NCBI RefSeq assembly: GCF_014287585.1 | Contig: NZ_JACOOJ010000009.1 | Location: forward strand, 94,096 to 158,095 | Direction of reading: 5' to 3' | DNA from: Parabacteroides hominis | Lineage (GTDB): Bacteria; Bacteroidota; Bacteroidia; Bacteroidales; Tannerellaceae | DNA: 64,000 nt | Shown here: positions 18,452-27,720 of the stretch, in pieces | Layout of the letters: every line of letters starts with the position of its first letter | Position numbering within the stretch: position 1 is the stretch's first letter | The notes under the pieces: generated by a model | What the model was told of the DNA's origin: nothing | What the model saw: the letters and a program-made list of their open reading frames with translations, nothing else | The model's database searches: none | Position numbers and translations under genes: made by a program

Positions 18452-19036
18452 TCAATCTATCTTCTTAATGAATTTTGCCGGATTGCCGGCTACCACTGTC
18501 ATGGGAGGCACGTCTTTAGTCACTACGCTACCGGCTCCGACGATGGCTCCGTAGCCGATGCTTACTCCGGGAAGGATGGTAGAATTGATGCCGATCCATG
18601 CCTTGTCCTCGATTACGATCGGACGGCCATAGGTCGCGCTGCGGTTTTCCGGGTCCGGGTCGTGGTTGATTGTAATCAGGTTGACTTTCGGGCCAATGAA
18701 TACTCCATCGCCAATCGTGATGCCGCCGCGTCCGAAGAAGGTACAACACTGCTGGATGAAACATCCCTTCCCGATCGTGACAGGTTTGCCGTAGTCGATG
18801 TAGAGCGGCGGCAGTACCGTCGTACTCTTTTCGAGCGGTTTGCCGAGAATCCGGCCCATATATTCGTGTACTTCTTCCGGGGTGCGGTAACCCGTATTCA
18901 TTTCCGTAGCGGTCTTGATGGTGGCGAAAATGTCGGTAATCAACATTTCGTAACCCGGCTCGTCGGGGGAAACCATTTCGCCCGACAGGTCTTTCTTGAA
19001 AATATCTTCCATACTCGTTGTTTCTCTTGTTGTCAT
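18452..19036 (-). CDS. Sugar O-acetyltransferase, hexapeptide-repeat (maltose/galactoside acetyltransferase type)
   Basis: The 194-aa protein has an N-terminal helical cap (Mac domain, about residues 8-65) and a left-handed beta-helix of hexapeptide repeats: VTIGKGCFI, ITIGDGVFIGPKV, then IVIEDKAWIGINSTILPGVSIGYGAIVGAGSVVTKDV. The loop NLITINHDPD holds the catalytic His. It transfers acetyl from acetyl-CoA to a sugar hydroxyl in the cytoplasm; the natural acceptor is unknown. A minus-strand promoter box (TACCTTTG, 19082-19089) is present. The next gene upstream is an AraC-type regulator. Confidence 0.93.
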   Translation of the reverse strand: MTTRETTSMEDIFKKDLSGEMVSPDEPGYEMLITDIFATIKTATEMNTGYRTPEEVHEYMGRILGKPLEKSTTVLPPLYIDYGKPVTIGKGCFIQQCCTFFGRGGITIGDGVFIGPKVNLITINHDPDPENRSATYGRPIVIEDKAWIGINSTILPGVSIGYGAIVGAGSVVTKDVPPMTVVAGNPAKFIKKID

Positions 19037-19169
19037 GATTGTCTGATTTTATTTGTTATGAACTCTGATCATTTTCTGATGCAAAGGTAGGAGGGTTGTG
19101 GCGCAATGGCTTTGTTGTGTGGTTCAGAATGCTTTGTTGGAAAGTTCACAAATAAAAAAGTCCCGCAAC

Positions 19170-20012
19170 TTATGCGAGACTGATTCCTGGCTTTATATCC
19201 TCAGTCGGAGGAATGCCATACGTTTCTTTATAAATCTTCGAGAAGTGGGAAAGGTTCTTGAATCCTACCTCAAAACAAATTTCCGATACCTTGCGTCCTC
19301 CTTTCCGTATCAACTCACGGGCGGCTTCGAGGCGACGGCGTATCAACCATTCCCGTGGGGAAAGCGTACTGCACTTTTTGAAATCCCGCTTGAACGTGGA
19401 CAGGCTGCGACCGGTATAATTGGCGATTTCTTCCATCGATATGTCATTCATGTAGTTTCTTTCGAGGAATTCCAATATGTCGATTTTCCACGGGTCCGTA
19501 AAATCGAAGACAGAGGCATACAGGTTCTTGCTCGTATTGAGCAACACGTATATGCCTTCGACCATTTTCAGTTGCAATAACTCCTCTGTCGGCTGGATGT
19601 TCGAATCGAAGTAAGGTGTCATGGATTCGAACAGGCTTACGATGTCGGGGCGGTTGGGCGGTAACTTGTACAGGCTTGTTTGATCTCGCCTGGCATCTTC
19701 AGGTATTGCATTCCGGTCCAAACGGCTGTAAAAACCGCGCAAGAATTTGGGGGTGAACATCAGGAATATGGCTTTGAACTGTTCCCCGTTCCATGCCTGC
19801 TTGGTCATTTGTACACTAAAGTCTTTACGGATAAAGGCGCAATCACCTTTATGCAGCCGGGTGATTTTATCCCTTTCATCGATTACCATTTCACCGGAGT
19901 ACATATAGACTAACACATGAGAATGGTTCCGGTGCAAGCAACTTCTTCCTCCGTCGAAGTACATCGCCAGGAAGAAGTCCGAATAGCGCAGTGTGTTGAT
20001 TCCGTCCGTCAT
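19170..20012 (-). CDS. AraC-family transcriptional regulator
   Basis: The 280-aa protein has an N-terminal cupin-like sensing domain (about 1-150; HVLVYMYSGEMVIDE) and a C-terminal pair of helix-turn-helix motifs (about 175-275). The end shows SMEEIANYTGRSLSTFKRDFKK and the family signature EICFEVGFKNLSHFSKIYKETYG. It lies just upstream of the sugar acetyltransferase on the same strand, which makes that gene a possible target. The effector is unknown. Confidence 0.92.
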   Translation of the reverse strand: MTDGINTLRYSDFFLAMYFDGGRSCLHRNHSHVLVYMYSGEMVIDERDKITRLHKGDCAFIRKDFSVQMTKQAWNGEQFKAIFLMFTPKFLRGFYSRLDRNAIPEDARRDQTSLYKLPPNRPDIVSLFESMTPYFDSNIQPTEELLQLKMVEGIYVLLNTSKNLYASVFDFTDPWKIDILEFLERNYMNDISMEEIANYTGRSLSTFKRDFKKCSTLSPREWLIRRRLEAARELIRKGGRKVSEICFEVGFKNLSHFSKIYKETYGIPPTEDIKPGISLA

Positions 20013-20062
20013 TTCTTCTGTTTGATTATAAATACGATTCCGTTTGTAACGGATAACCCGTT

Positions 20063-22279
20063 TCAGGAGTTTAACCTTTCCACCGTCTTTACCCCTTTCA
20101 CCGCATTGATCTTCTTGGTCAGCATGTTCAACGCCGTCGTGTCGCGCACCATCACGGTAAAGGTTCCCTGGAAGATGCCGTCTACCGAATCGATGTTGAG
20201 CGAACGGAGCGAAATGCCGGTTTCTTTGCCGATTACCGAGGTTATGTTGGTGACGATCGAGATGTCGTCACGTCCCGTCACGCGCAAGGTGACGATATAT
20301 CCGTTGTCTCCCTTGCCGCTCCATTTGGCCTGGATGATGCGGTAGCCGAAACGGCTGAACATCTCCTGCGCGTTCGGGCAGTCCATCCGGTGAATCTTGA
20401 TGCCTTGCGTGGAGACGAAACCGAACACCTCGTCCCCGTAGATCGGGTTGCAGCATTTAGCCAGCTTATACTCGATGCCGGTCAGGTTCTTGTCGATCAC
20501 CAGCACGTCCTTGTTGGTCGCGATCTCTTCCGCCTCGGTCGTCGTGATATATTCTTCGGCGCTGCGGACTTCGGTGTGTTCGTTCGTTTCCGTTTCCCGA
20601 CGTAGCTGTTCCAGGTATTCGTCGATCACCTGGTTCGGGTCGAGGCGTTCTTCGGCAATCTCGACATAGAAGTCGGTGACGGTCTTGAACCCTTTCTTCT
20701 TGATGTAACGCATCAGGATCGGTTCCTCCATCTCGATCTTCCGGTTCTTGAAGCGGCGTTGCAGCATCTCTTTGGCAAAGTCCACGGCCTTGGCAGTCTC
20801 TTCGCGTAGCGCCTGCTTGATCTTGACCCGCGCTTTGGAGGTGACGACGATGTTCAGCCAGTCACGCTTCGGGCTTTGGGCGGGAGCGGTGATGACGGAA
20901 ACCGTGTCTCCGTTATTCAGTACATATTTAATAGGGACATTCTTCCCGTTCACTTTTGCCGATACGCATTTGCTTCCTAACTTGGTATGGATCGCGAAAG
21001 CAAAGTCGAGCACGGTCGCCCCTTTGGCCAGCTTGATCAGTTCGCCTGTCGGGGTGAAGACATAGATCTCGTCCTTGTACAAGTCCATCTTGAAATCCTG
21101 CATCAGGTCGAGCGGGTTGTTCTCCTTCGTTTCCAGGGCGGCGCGTACGGTGTTCAGGAATTCGTCCAGTCCGCTTTCCGCTTTTCCTCCTTTATATTTC
21201 CAATGCGCGGCCAGTCCCCGCTCGGCGATCTCGTCCATGCGGCGGGTGCGTATCTGCACTTCCACCCATTTGCTCTGCGGTCCCATCACGGTGATATGCA
21301 GACTTTCGTAACCGTTCGTCTTCGGGATGGAGATCCAGTCTTTCATGCGCTTCGGGTTCGGCTGGTACATGTCGGTGATGATCGAGTAGACCTGCCAGCA
21401 GTCCGAACGTTCCTTCTCATACGGCGTGTCCAGGATGATGCGGATGGCAAACAAGTCGTATATGTCTTCGAACGGGATGTTCTGCTTTTTCAGTTTGTTG
21501 TTGATGGAGTGGATAGACTTGGTGCGTCCCTTGATGTCGAAACGGAGTCCGGCATCTTCCAGCTTGCTTTTGATAGGCGCGATGAACTCGGCGATGTAGG
21601 CGTCGCGCGAGCGTTTCGTCTCGTTCAGTTTCCGTTTGATGAAGTCGTACTGCTTGCGGTCGGTGTATTTCAGCGACAAGTCTTCCAGTTCGCTCTTGAT
21701 CGTGTACAATCCGAGGCGGTGGGCAAGCGGGGCGTACAGGTAAGAAACTTCCGTCGCCAGCCGTTTCCGGTCTTCGTCGTTCTTCAAATGTTTGCCGAGG
21801 CGCATCAGGCAAAGGCGGTCGGCGATCATGATCAGGATCACGCGCACATCTTCGGCAAACGAGAACAGTAGTTTATGGAAGTTCTCGGAATCGACAGCCG
21901 TATTGCGGGCGTAAAGGTCCGAAGTCTTCAGCAGGCGGCTGATGATCAGGGTGACATCCGCGTCGAACGTCTCTTTCACTTCATCTAATGTGATGATCTT
22001 TTTCATGACCGGGCGGTAGAGCAGGAGAGCGATGACCGAAGTGCGCTTCAGCCCGATCTCTACGGTGGCGATCAACGCCGTATCGATATTGCGGAGCAGG
22101 CCGTTGATGCCGTTTTTGTCTCGTCCGTAGCAATCCAAAGCCACAACCCGCTTCATCAACTCCTTCATCTTGCCCAAATCTTCTTTTTTCAGGAAAGAGT
22201 ACAGATGGCGTAATAATTGCTTGTACTTGGAGAAAAACTGCTTTTTCTCCTCTTCGGTAAAGAACGGTTGTATATCCAT
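20063..22279 (-). CDS. RelA/SpoT-family (p)ppGpp synthetase with degenerate hydrolase domain
   Basis: The 738-aa protein has the full RSH layout: N-terminal HD region (about 20-190), synthetase (about 225-350), TGS domain (about 395-455, IYVFTPTGELIKL) and C-terminal ACT domain. The synthetase looks active: NGYESLH and EVQIRT are kept. The hydrolase does not: where the family has the HD pair and the ED pair (LLHDVVEDT) this protein reads LLYRPVMKK, and the first metal His is an Asn (RNIDTALI). Only the last Asp (IADRLCLMR) remains. The synthetase loop is RMKD, the RxKD form normally found in bifunctional enzymes. So it is probably a synthetase-only enzyme that arose from a bifunctional one, acting with another Rel elsewhere in the genome. 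Confidence 0.93.
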   Translation of the reverse strand: MDIQPFFTEEEKKQFFSKYKQLLRHLYSFLKKEDLGKMKELMKRVVALDCYGRDKNGINGLLRNIDTALIATVEIGLKRTSVIALLLYRPVMKKIITLDEVKETFDADVTLIISRLLKTSDLYARNTAVDSENFHKLLFSFAEDVRVILIMIADRLCLMRLGKHLKNDEDRKRLATEVSYLYAPLAHRLGLYTIKSELEDLSLKYTDRKQYDFIKRKLNETKRSRDAYIAEFIAPIKSKLEDAGLRFDIKGRTKSIHSINNKLKKQNIPFEDIYDLFAIRIILDTPYEKERSDCWQVYSIITDMYQPNPKRMKDWISIPKTNGYESLHITVMGPQSKWVEVQIRTRRMDEIAERGLAAHWKYKGGKAESGLDEFLNTVRAALETKENNPLDLMQDFKMDLYKDEIYVFTPTGELIKLAKGATVLDFAFAIHTKLGSKCVSAKVNGKNVPIKYVLNNGDTVSVITAPAQSPKRDWLNIVVTSKARVKIKQALREETAKAVDFAKEMLQRRFKNRKIEMEEPILMRYIKKKGFKTVTDFYVEIAEERLDPNQVIDEYLEQLRRETETNEHTEVRSAEEYITTTEAEEIATNKDVLVIDKNLTGIEYKLAKCCNPIYGDEVFGFVSTQGIKIHRMDCPNAQEMFSRFGYRIIQAKWSGKGDNGYIVTLRVTGRDDISIVTNITSVIGKETGISLRSLNIDSVDGIFQGTFTVMVRDTTALNMLTKKINAVKGVKTVERLNS

Positions 22280-22453
22280 AGTCGTCTGTCTTTTTGCTGC
22301 CTGTTTGAGGGCTGTCCGTAAAACATACCGTAAAAGTAAGTTTTTCTGCGAATATCAGTGCATTTCTAATGGTATTTTTATACATTTGCGATATACATAG
22401 GCCGGCAGGCCCTTGTAGCGTGTCTGATTATTAACTTATTAAAAAGATATACT

Positions 22454-23974
22454 ATGTTAAACGCAAAAGACTTAGAGTTACTGGCAGCTAAAGGGATCAG
22501 CGAAAAGCAGATTGAAGAACAGTTGGCTTGCTTCGTGAAAGGGTTTCCTTTCCTGGAAATTACAGCTTCGGCGTCGGTCGAGAGAGGGATTATGGTGATC
22601 CCGCAGGAAAAACAGGCTACTTATATGGATGCCTGGGATGCTTACCTGGCAAAGAATAAGAAGATTGTGAAGTTCGTGCCGGCTTCGGGTGCGGCAAGCC
22701 GTATGTTCAAGAACCTGTATGAGTTCCTGTCTGCCGGTTATGACGAGCCTCAGAATGCGTTTGAGAAGAAGTTCTTCGACGATATCACGAAGTTTGCTTT
22801 CTATGATGCCTTGAACCAGGCTTGCATCGAGAATGAAGCGAAAGATATTCCGGCGCTGATTGCTCTCGGACAGTACAAAGCTGTTGTCGCCAACCTGTTG
22901 GAACCTAAAGGGCTGAACTACGGACAGCTTCCGAAAGGTTTGTTGCTTTTCCATTCTTATCCGAAAACAGTCCGTACGGCGATGGAAGAACATCTGGCCG
23001 AGGGTGCGATGTATGCGAAGAACAATGCGGGCGAAGTGAACATTCATTTCACCGTGTCGCCCGAACATAAGGCGCTGTTCGAACAGTTGGTTGCCGCAAA
23101 GGCGGGAAATTATGAAGAGAAATTCTCCGTGAAATACGATATTTCTTTCAGTGTGCAGAAACCGAGTACCGACACGATCGCTGCCGATATGGAAAACAAC
23201 CCGTTCCGCGACAAGAACGGTAACCTGTTGTTCCGTCCGGGCGGCCACGGCGCCTTGATCGAAAACCTGAACGATGTGGATGCCGACGTGGTGTTTGTCA
23301 AGAACATCGATAATGTGGTTCCGGACAGTTTCAAATGTTCGACCGTTATCTTCAAGAAGGTGATCGCCGGTGTGTTGGTCTCTTTACAGGAACGCATCTT
23401 CAAGTATCTGGAACTGATCGACAGCGGCAAGTATTCGCACGACCAGGTGGAAGAGATGATTCATTTCCTGCAGGAAGACTTGTGTGTGAAGAACCCTGAA
23501 ACGAAGTTATTGGAAGATGTCGAGTTGATTCTTTATATTAAGAGCAAGCTGAACCGTCCGTTGCGCGTCTGCGGTATGGTGAAGAATGTCGGTGAACCGG
23601 GCGGCGGCCCGTTCCTCGCTGTCAACCCGGACGGGACGATCTCTTTGCAGATACTCGAAAGCTCGCAGATCGACTTGAAAGATCCCGAAAAGAAAGCGAT
23701 GTTCGAAAAGGGCACGCACTTCAACCCGGTGGATCTGGTTTGCGCGTTGAAGAACTATAAAGGCGAGAAGTTCAACTTGCCGGACTATGTGGACAAGAAC
23801 ACCGGCTTTATCTCTTATAAGAGCAAAGATGGCCGCGATCTGAAAGCGTTGGAGTTGCCCGGTTTGTGGAACGGTGCGATGAGCGACTGGAATACGATCT
23901 TCGTGGAAGTGCCTATCGAAACCTTCAACCCGGTTAAGACGGTAAACGATTTGCTGCGCCAGGAACATCAATAA
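22454..23974 (+). CDS. DUF4301-family protein
   Basis: This 506-aa cytoplasmic protein matches the Bacteroidetes family DUF4301 in length and pattern. It contains KFVPASGAASRMFKNLYEFL near residue 75 and a loop like those of nucleotidyltransferases (LFRPGGHGALIENLNDVDAD near 258, with DADVVFVKNIDN). These resemble sugar-nucleotide pyrophosphorylase motifs, so a nucleotidyltransferase-like fold is possible. No function is established. It is single, with a promoter-like TACATTTG about 70 bases upstream, and ends in a strong bidirectional terminator. Confidence 0.8.
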   Translation: MLNAKDLELLAAKGISEKQIEEQLACFVKGFPFLEITASASVERGIMVIPQEKQATYMDAWDAYLAKNKKIVKFVPASGAASRMFKNLYEFLSAGYDEPQNAFEKKFFDDITKFAFYDALNQACIENEAKDIPALIALGQYKAVVANLLEPKGLNYGQLPKGLLLFHSYPKTVRTAMEEHLAEGAMYAKNNAGEVNIHFTVSPEHKALFEQLVAAKAGNYEEKFSVKYDISFSVQKPSTDTIAADMENNPFRDKNGNLLFRPGGHGALIENLNDVDADVVFVKNIDNVVPDSFKCSTVIFKKVIAGVLVSLQERIFKYLELIDSGKYSHDQVEEMIHFLQEDLCVKNPETKLLEDVELILYIKSKLNRPLRVCGMVKNVGEPGGGPFLAVNPDGTISLQILESSQIDLKDPEKKAMFEKGTHFNPVDLVCALKNYKGEKFNLPDYVDKNTGFISYKSKDGRDLKALELPGLWNGAMSDWNTIFVEVPIETFNPVKTVNDLLRQEHQ

Positions 23975-23980
23975 ACTTGT

Positions 23981-24028
23981 AAAAGGAGGTGTCAAAATCC
24001 ATTGGTTTCGTGTTTGACACCTCCTTTT
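23981..24028. terminator. Bidirectional intrinsic terminator
   Basis: A 16-bp perfect stem, AAAAGGAGGTGTCAAA (23981-23996) with its complement at 24013-24028. T runs exist on both strands, so it serves both convergent genes. Confidence 0.92.
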
Positions 24029-24030
24029 AT

Positions 24031-24867
24031 TTATAAATTAATCAGAAACTCGACAAATTCCGGATTGTAGTGGGAGAAGAAAAGGCTTTCTGCCTTATCG
24101 AGGCGGCCTATCGCCTCCATCTCTTCTGCCGACAGGGTGAAGTCGAAGACATTGAAGTTCTCGATCATCCGTTCTTTATGGGTTGATTTCGGAATAACGA
24201 TAATGCCTCGTTGTATCAGGAAGCGAAGCGCTACCTGGGCGACGGATTTCCCGTATTGCCGGCCTATCGCTTCCAACACTTCGTTGGTGAAGAAGTTGTT
24301 ACGGCCTTCGGCAAACGGTCCCCACGACATAAGTTGCGTGCCTTCCTTTTTCATGATCTCCTGTAGTTTGACCTGCTGGTTGAAGACATGCGTCTCCATT
24401 TGATTGACTGCCGGCTTGATCTCGCAGAACTTGGCAAGATCTATAAAACGGTCGGGATAGAAGTTGCTGACACCGATGGCGCGGGCTTTCCCTGCTTTAT
24501 AGGCTTCTTCCAGGGCGCGGTAAGTCCCGTAGTAATCGTTGAAAGGCTGGTGGATAAGCAATAAGTCGACATAATCGCTTTGCAACTTGCGTAACGACTC
24601 GTCGATCGACGCTTTTGCTTTTTTCTCCCCGGCGTTCGAGATCCAGACTTTTGTCGTGATGAACAGTTCTTCGCGCGGCACGCCGCTTTTCCGGATGGCG
24701 TGGCCGACGCCTTCTTCATTATAATAAGCCTGTGCCGTGTCGATAGACCTGTAACCTACGCGGATGGCATCCGACACGCAGCGTTCGCACTCTTCAGGTG
24801 TCACCTGATAAACTCCGTAACCCAAAATCGGCATTTCAATGCCGTTGTTTAATTTTACTGTTTCCAT
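24031..24867 (-). CDS. Aldo/keto reductase
   Basis: The 278-aa TIM-barrel oxidoreductase uses NADPH to reduce carbonyls. The catalytic set is complete: Asp 43 and Tyr 48 in [12 protein letters not shown], Lys 73 in TTKVW, His 106 in LLLIHQPF. Family blocks [10 protein letters not shown] and [19 protein letters not shown] (cofactor phosphate site) are present. It is closest to the short 2,5-diketo-gluconate reductase/YtbE type. The true substrate is not known; methylglyoxal and other small aldehydes are common ones in this group. A minus-strand promoter box (TACCTTTG, 24954-24961) stands upstream. Confidence 0.93.
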   Translation of the reverse strand: METVKLNNGIEMPILGYGVYQVTPEECERCVSDAIRVGYRSIDTAQAYYNEEGVGHAIRKSGVPREELFITTKVWISNAGEKKAKASIDESLRKLQSDYVDLLLIHQPFNDYYGTYRALEEAYKAGKARAIGVSNFYPDRFIDLAKFCEIKPAVNQMETHVFNQQVKLQEIMKKEGTQLMSWGPFAEGRNNFFTNEVLEAIGRQYGKSVAQVALRFLIQRGIIVIPKSTHKERMIENFNVFDFTLSAEEMEAIGRLDKAESLFFSHYNPEFVEFLINL

Positions 24868-25033
24868 ACTTTTCTTTGTTTATGTGTTTTCTTTGATCCT
24901 GACTAATTAACATGGTTCGTATGCCTTTTTGTTTTCAGTTTTGTCTGATATTGCAAAGGTATGGATGAGGAGGAGTTATGCTTTCATACAGATTACGGAT
25001 TATCCTACCCGAATTACGGTTGGGCTGGTCATA

Positions 25034-25079
25034 ATGCAAAAAAGAGTGTAGCGGATGCTTTACAGCTTCGCTACACTCC
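25034..25079 (-). terminator. Terminator of the Gfo/Idh/MocA gene
   Basis: GAGTGTAGCG (25045 onward) pairs with CGCTACACTC (ends 25079). On the minus strand it is followed by a run of T. Confidence 0.8.
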
Positions 25080-25103
25080 ATATCGTTCGGTATGAAATAC
25101 CGT

Positions 25104-26417
25104 TTAGATTTTCGGAAGTTCCCAGGGAGCCCGGTATTCTTTACACAAGTATTTATCGGCTTCCGCGTCGTGGAAACTCTTTCCGTCCCAGGTCAGTTTC
25201 TTTCCCGTCCGGTAGGCGATGTTGCCTAATTGGGAGAACTTGGCGATATGGGCGCCGATCTCGATGCTGGCATTGCAATTGCGGTTGCGCGACTTGATAC
25301 ATTCCAGATGGTTCTTCACGTGCAGGTTCAATCCGCCTTCGCCGTAGGCTTTCTTCAAAGGAACGGCTTCCATGCGGGCTTTACCGCTCACCTTTTCGGG
25401 GATTACTTCCCAGCCGCCGCGGTCGACAACCAGTGTCCCGTTTTCTCCGACAAATCCCAGGCCGTGATTGCGTCCGTAAGCTCCGTCGTCGATACCGATC
25501 GCATGATCCCACATAACCGTGAAGTCGTCGAATGTATAGATCGTCTGCAACAGGTCAGGCGTTTCGCAGGCATCGTCCGGATAACCGAATTTGCCGCCCG
25601 AAGCCATGATGGAGTTGGGAGCCGTTACGTTCATTCCATATAGAGCATAGTCGAGCAGATGCACGCCCCAGTCCGTCATCAACCCGCCGGCATAATCCCA
25701 GAACCAGCGGAAGGTGAAATGGAAGCGGTTACGGTTGAACGGGCGTTGAGGAGCCGGGCCCAGCCACATGTCATAGTCCACTCCTGCAGGAACGGGTTCG
25801 TCCGGCTTGACCGGAATGGAAGGACACCAGCCCTGATATGAGAAGACGCGGACGGTACGGATCTTGCCTAACTGCCCGCTGTGCACGAATGCCATGGCGT
25901 CCTGCCAGTGCGGATCGCTGCGTTGCCATTGTCCTACCTGTACCACCCGGTTGTATTTCTCGGCGGCGCGAACCATAATGTTACATTCTTCAATGCTGTT
26001 GCCTAACGGCTTTTCGCAATAAACATCCTTACCGGCCTCGCAGGCAGCTACCATTTGCAGGCAGTGCCAATGGTCGGGCGTGCCGACGATGACAACGTCG
26101 ATGTCTTTGTTGTCGATCAGTTTCCGCCAGTCTTTGTAAAGGTTTTTAACTTTCTTGCCTGTAATCTTTTGAGTCTCGGCTGCCCGGCTGTTGAGTACTT
26201 CGTCGTCGATGTCGCATAGCGCGATACACTCGACTTCCGGATTCCGGAGGAATGCTTGCAGGTCTGAAAACCCCATCCCTTTACAGCCAATCAGGCCGAC
26301 ACGTATTTTGTCGTTTGCCCCTACACTTCCGGGAGTAGCGTTGATGAAGAAAGGACTCATGGAAAGTCCGGCGCCTAATAAGGTCGCTTGCCGGATAAAA
26401 TCTCTGCGTGTTGTCAT
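25104..26417 (-). CDS. Exported Gfo/Idh/MocA-family oxidoreductase
   Basis: The 437-aa protein starts with a twin-arginine-like signal (TTRRDFIRQATLLGAGLSM) and then a Rossmann domain (RVGLIGCKGMGF near 40). Family markers are VVIVGTPDHWHCLQMV near 110, CEKPLGNS near 135 and NRVVQVGQWQRS. The C-terminal domain is the Bacteroidales type with GGLMTDWGVHLLDYALYG. It should bind NAD and act on a sugar or cyclitol in the periplasm. It is related to, but not clearly a member of, the GH109 glycosidases. A second such gene is at 28681, and a sulfatase follows that one. Confidence 0.92.
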   Translation of the reverse strand: MTTRRDFIRQATLLGAGLSMSPFFINATPGSVGANDKIRVGLIGCKGMGFSDLQAFLRNPEVECIALCDIDDEVLNSRAAETQKITGKKVKNLYKDWRKLIDNKDIDVVIVGTPDHWHCLQMVAACEAGKDVYCEKPLGNSIEECNIMVRAAEKYNRVVQVGQWQRSDPHWQDAMAFVHSGQLGKIRTVRVFSYQGWCPSIPVKPDEPVPAGVDYDMWLGPAPQRPFNRNRFHFTFRWFWDYAGGLMTDWGVHLLDYALYGMNVTAPNSIMASGGKFGYPDDACETPDLLQTIYTFDDFTVMWDHAIGIDDGAYGRNHGLGFVGENGTLVVDRGGWEVIPEKVSGKARMEAVPLKKAYGEGGLNLHVKNHLECIKSRNRNCNASIEIGAHIAKFSQLGNIAYRTGKKLTWDGKSFHDAEADKYLCKEYRAPWELPKI

Positions 26418-26533
26418 GGTCTTATGAATTAGATAATATAAGTTGTTGAGCCAAATGTATAAATAAAAGGTGAGTGGTACAATAAAAACTGTGATAAAAA
26501 TATAAATACAATGGCTTTTTGAGAAAAGGAGCG

Positions 26534-26541
26534 TATTTTTG
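26534..26541 (+). promoter_or_regulatory. -7 promoter box of the PCMD-lipoprotein gene
   Basis: TATTTTTG at 26534-26541, 50 bases before the ATG. No well-placed TTTG upstream. Confidence 0.45.
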
Positions 26542-26591
26542 TATTTGGTTTGCTTTTTAAGGGAGACTTTTATTTATTAAACAAACAGAAA

Positions 26592-27707
26592 ATGAGAACG
26601 ACTTATTTGATCACATGGCTTTTGTTAAGTATCACGCTCATGTCGTGTATACGGGACGAAGCGCCTAATGCGGAAGCGGATATATTGACTTGTGTAGTCC
26701 CTGCCGATATCCTGAAAAGGGACCCGGTCATAGAGAATAATAAAGTGACGTTGATGGTAAAGGCGGATATCGACCTGGCGCATCAGTCTCCGGAGTTTAC
26801 GTTGACTCCCGGTGCGACTATTTCCCCTGCCAGCGGTACGGAGCGCGACTTTACTTCTCCGCAGTATTATACGGTTACCTCTGAAGACGGAAATTGGAAG
26901 AAAGAATACCAGGTGTCTTATATTATCGCCGGAATCAGTACGGAATATCATTTCGAAGATGTGGATTCGGTAGTGAAAACGAATTATACATATGACGTAT
27001 TCTATGATTTGGATGAAGCAACAGGCAACCGTATTAATTGGGCAAGCGGTAATGCAGGCTTCGCTCTGACCGGTATGGGGTCAGACCGGACAAGTTTCCC
27101 GACCAGTTCTACGGTCGATGGTAAAGTTGGTAAAGGCGTGAAGTTGGAAACAAAGGAAACAGGTAGTTTCGGTGAAGGTTTCGGTATGCCTATTGCTGCC
27201 GGTAATCTCTTTATGGGAACATTTGATGTCCTCAGCGCTTTGACGAATGCGTTGAAAGCGACTCGCCTGGGTATGCCGTTCGAGCATGTCCCGACTTATC
27301 TTAAAGGTTATTATAAATATAAAGCAGGTGAGGTGTTCCAGGAGAACGGAGAACCGGTTAAGAATAAGAAGGATACGTGGGATGTCTATGCTATCTTCTA
27401 TGAAGTAACGGATAAGGTCCGTTATCTGGACGGGACAATCGTAGAGGGTAATTATACGCATCCGAACTTAGTCTCTGTCGCTTTATTGGATGATAAAGAC
27501 AGGAAGGAAACAGATGAATGGACCGAGTTTTATATTCCTTTTGTAATGAAATCCGGTAAGGTTATCGACCGCGAGAAGCTGAAATCCGGAGGATATAATG
27601 TCTCGATTGTTTTTTCTTCAAGCAAGGAAGGCAATTATTTCCGGGGAGCTCCGGGAAGTACCCTGTATATCGATGAAGTTGAATTGATTTATGCAGCCGA
27701 CAATTAA
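26592..27707 (+). CDS. PCMD-domain lipoprotein
   Basis: The start is set at ATG 26592, giving a lipoprotein signal MRTTYLITWLLLSITLMSC with Cys 19. An Ig-like domain follows (about 25-110: DPVIENNKVTLMVKADIDL, GATISPASGTERDF). The rest is a beta-sandwich like the putative carbohydrate metabolism domain (PF13201): NWASGNAGFALTGMG, KGYYKYKAG and near the end APGSTLYIDEVELIY. Such lipoproteins sit on the Bacteroidales surface and are thought to bind glycans. It shares a transcription unit with the beta-barrel gene 13 bases downstream. A role in glycan capture is inferred from family and neighbours. Confidence 0.82.
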   Translation: MRTTYLITWLLLSITLMSCIRDEAPNAEADILTCVVPADILKRDPVIENNKVTLMVKADIDLAHQSPEFTLTPGATISPASGTERDFTSPQYYTVTSEDGNWKKEYQVSYIIAGISTEYHFEDVDSVVKTNYTYDVFYDLDEATGNRINWASGNAGFALTGMGSDRTSFPTSSTVDGKVGKGVKLETKETGSFGEGFGMPIAAGNLFMGTFDVLSALTNALKATRLGMPFEHVPTYLKGYYKYKAGEVFQENGEPVKNKKDTWDVYAIFYEVTDKVRYLDGTIVEGNYTHPNLVSVALLDDKDRKETDEWTEFYIPFVMKSGKVIDREKLKSGGYNVSIVFSSSKEGNYFRGAPGSTLYIDEVELIYAADN

Positions 27708-27720
27708 AATAAAGAGCGAA

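Noticed and set aside
18401..19090. 229-codon frame antisense to the hexapeptide acetyltransferase
   Set aside because: It starts inside the palindrome array and covers a clear acetyltransferase gene on the other strand.
20987..21871. 294-codon frame antisense to the RSH gene
   Set aside because: Same reason: a GC-rich codon-position shadow of a conserved enzyme, with no promoter or motif.
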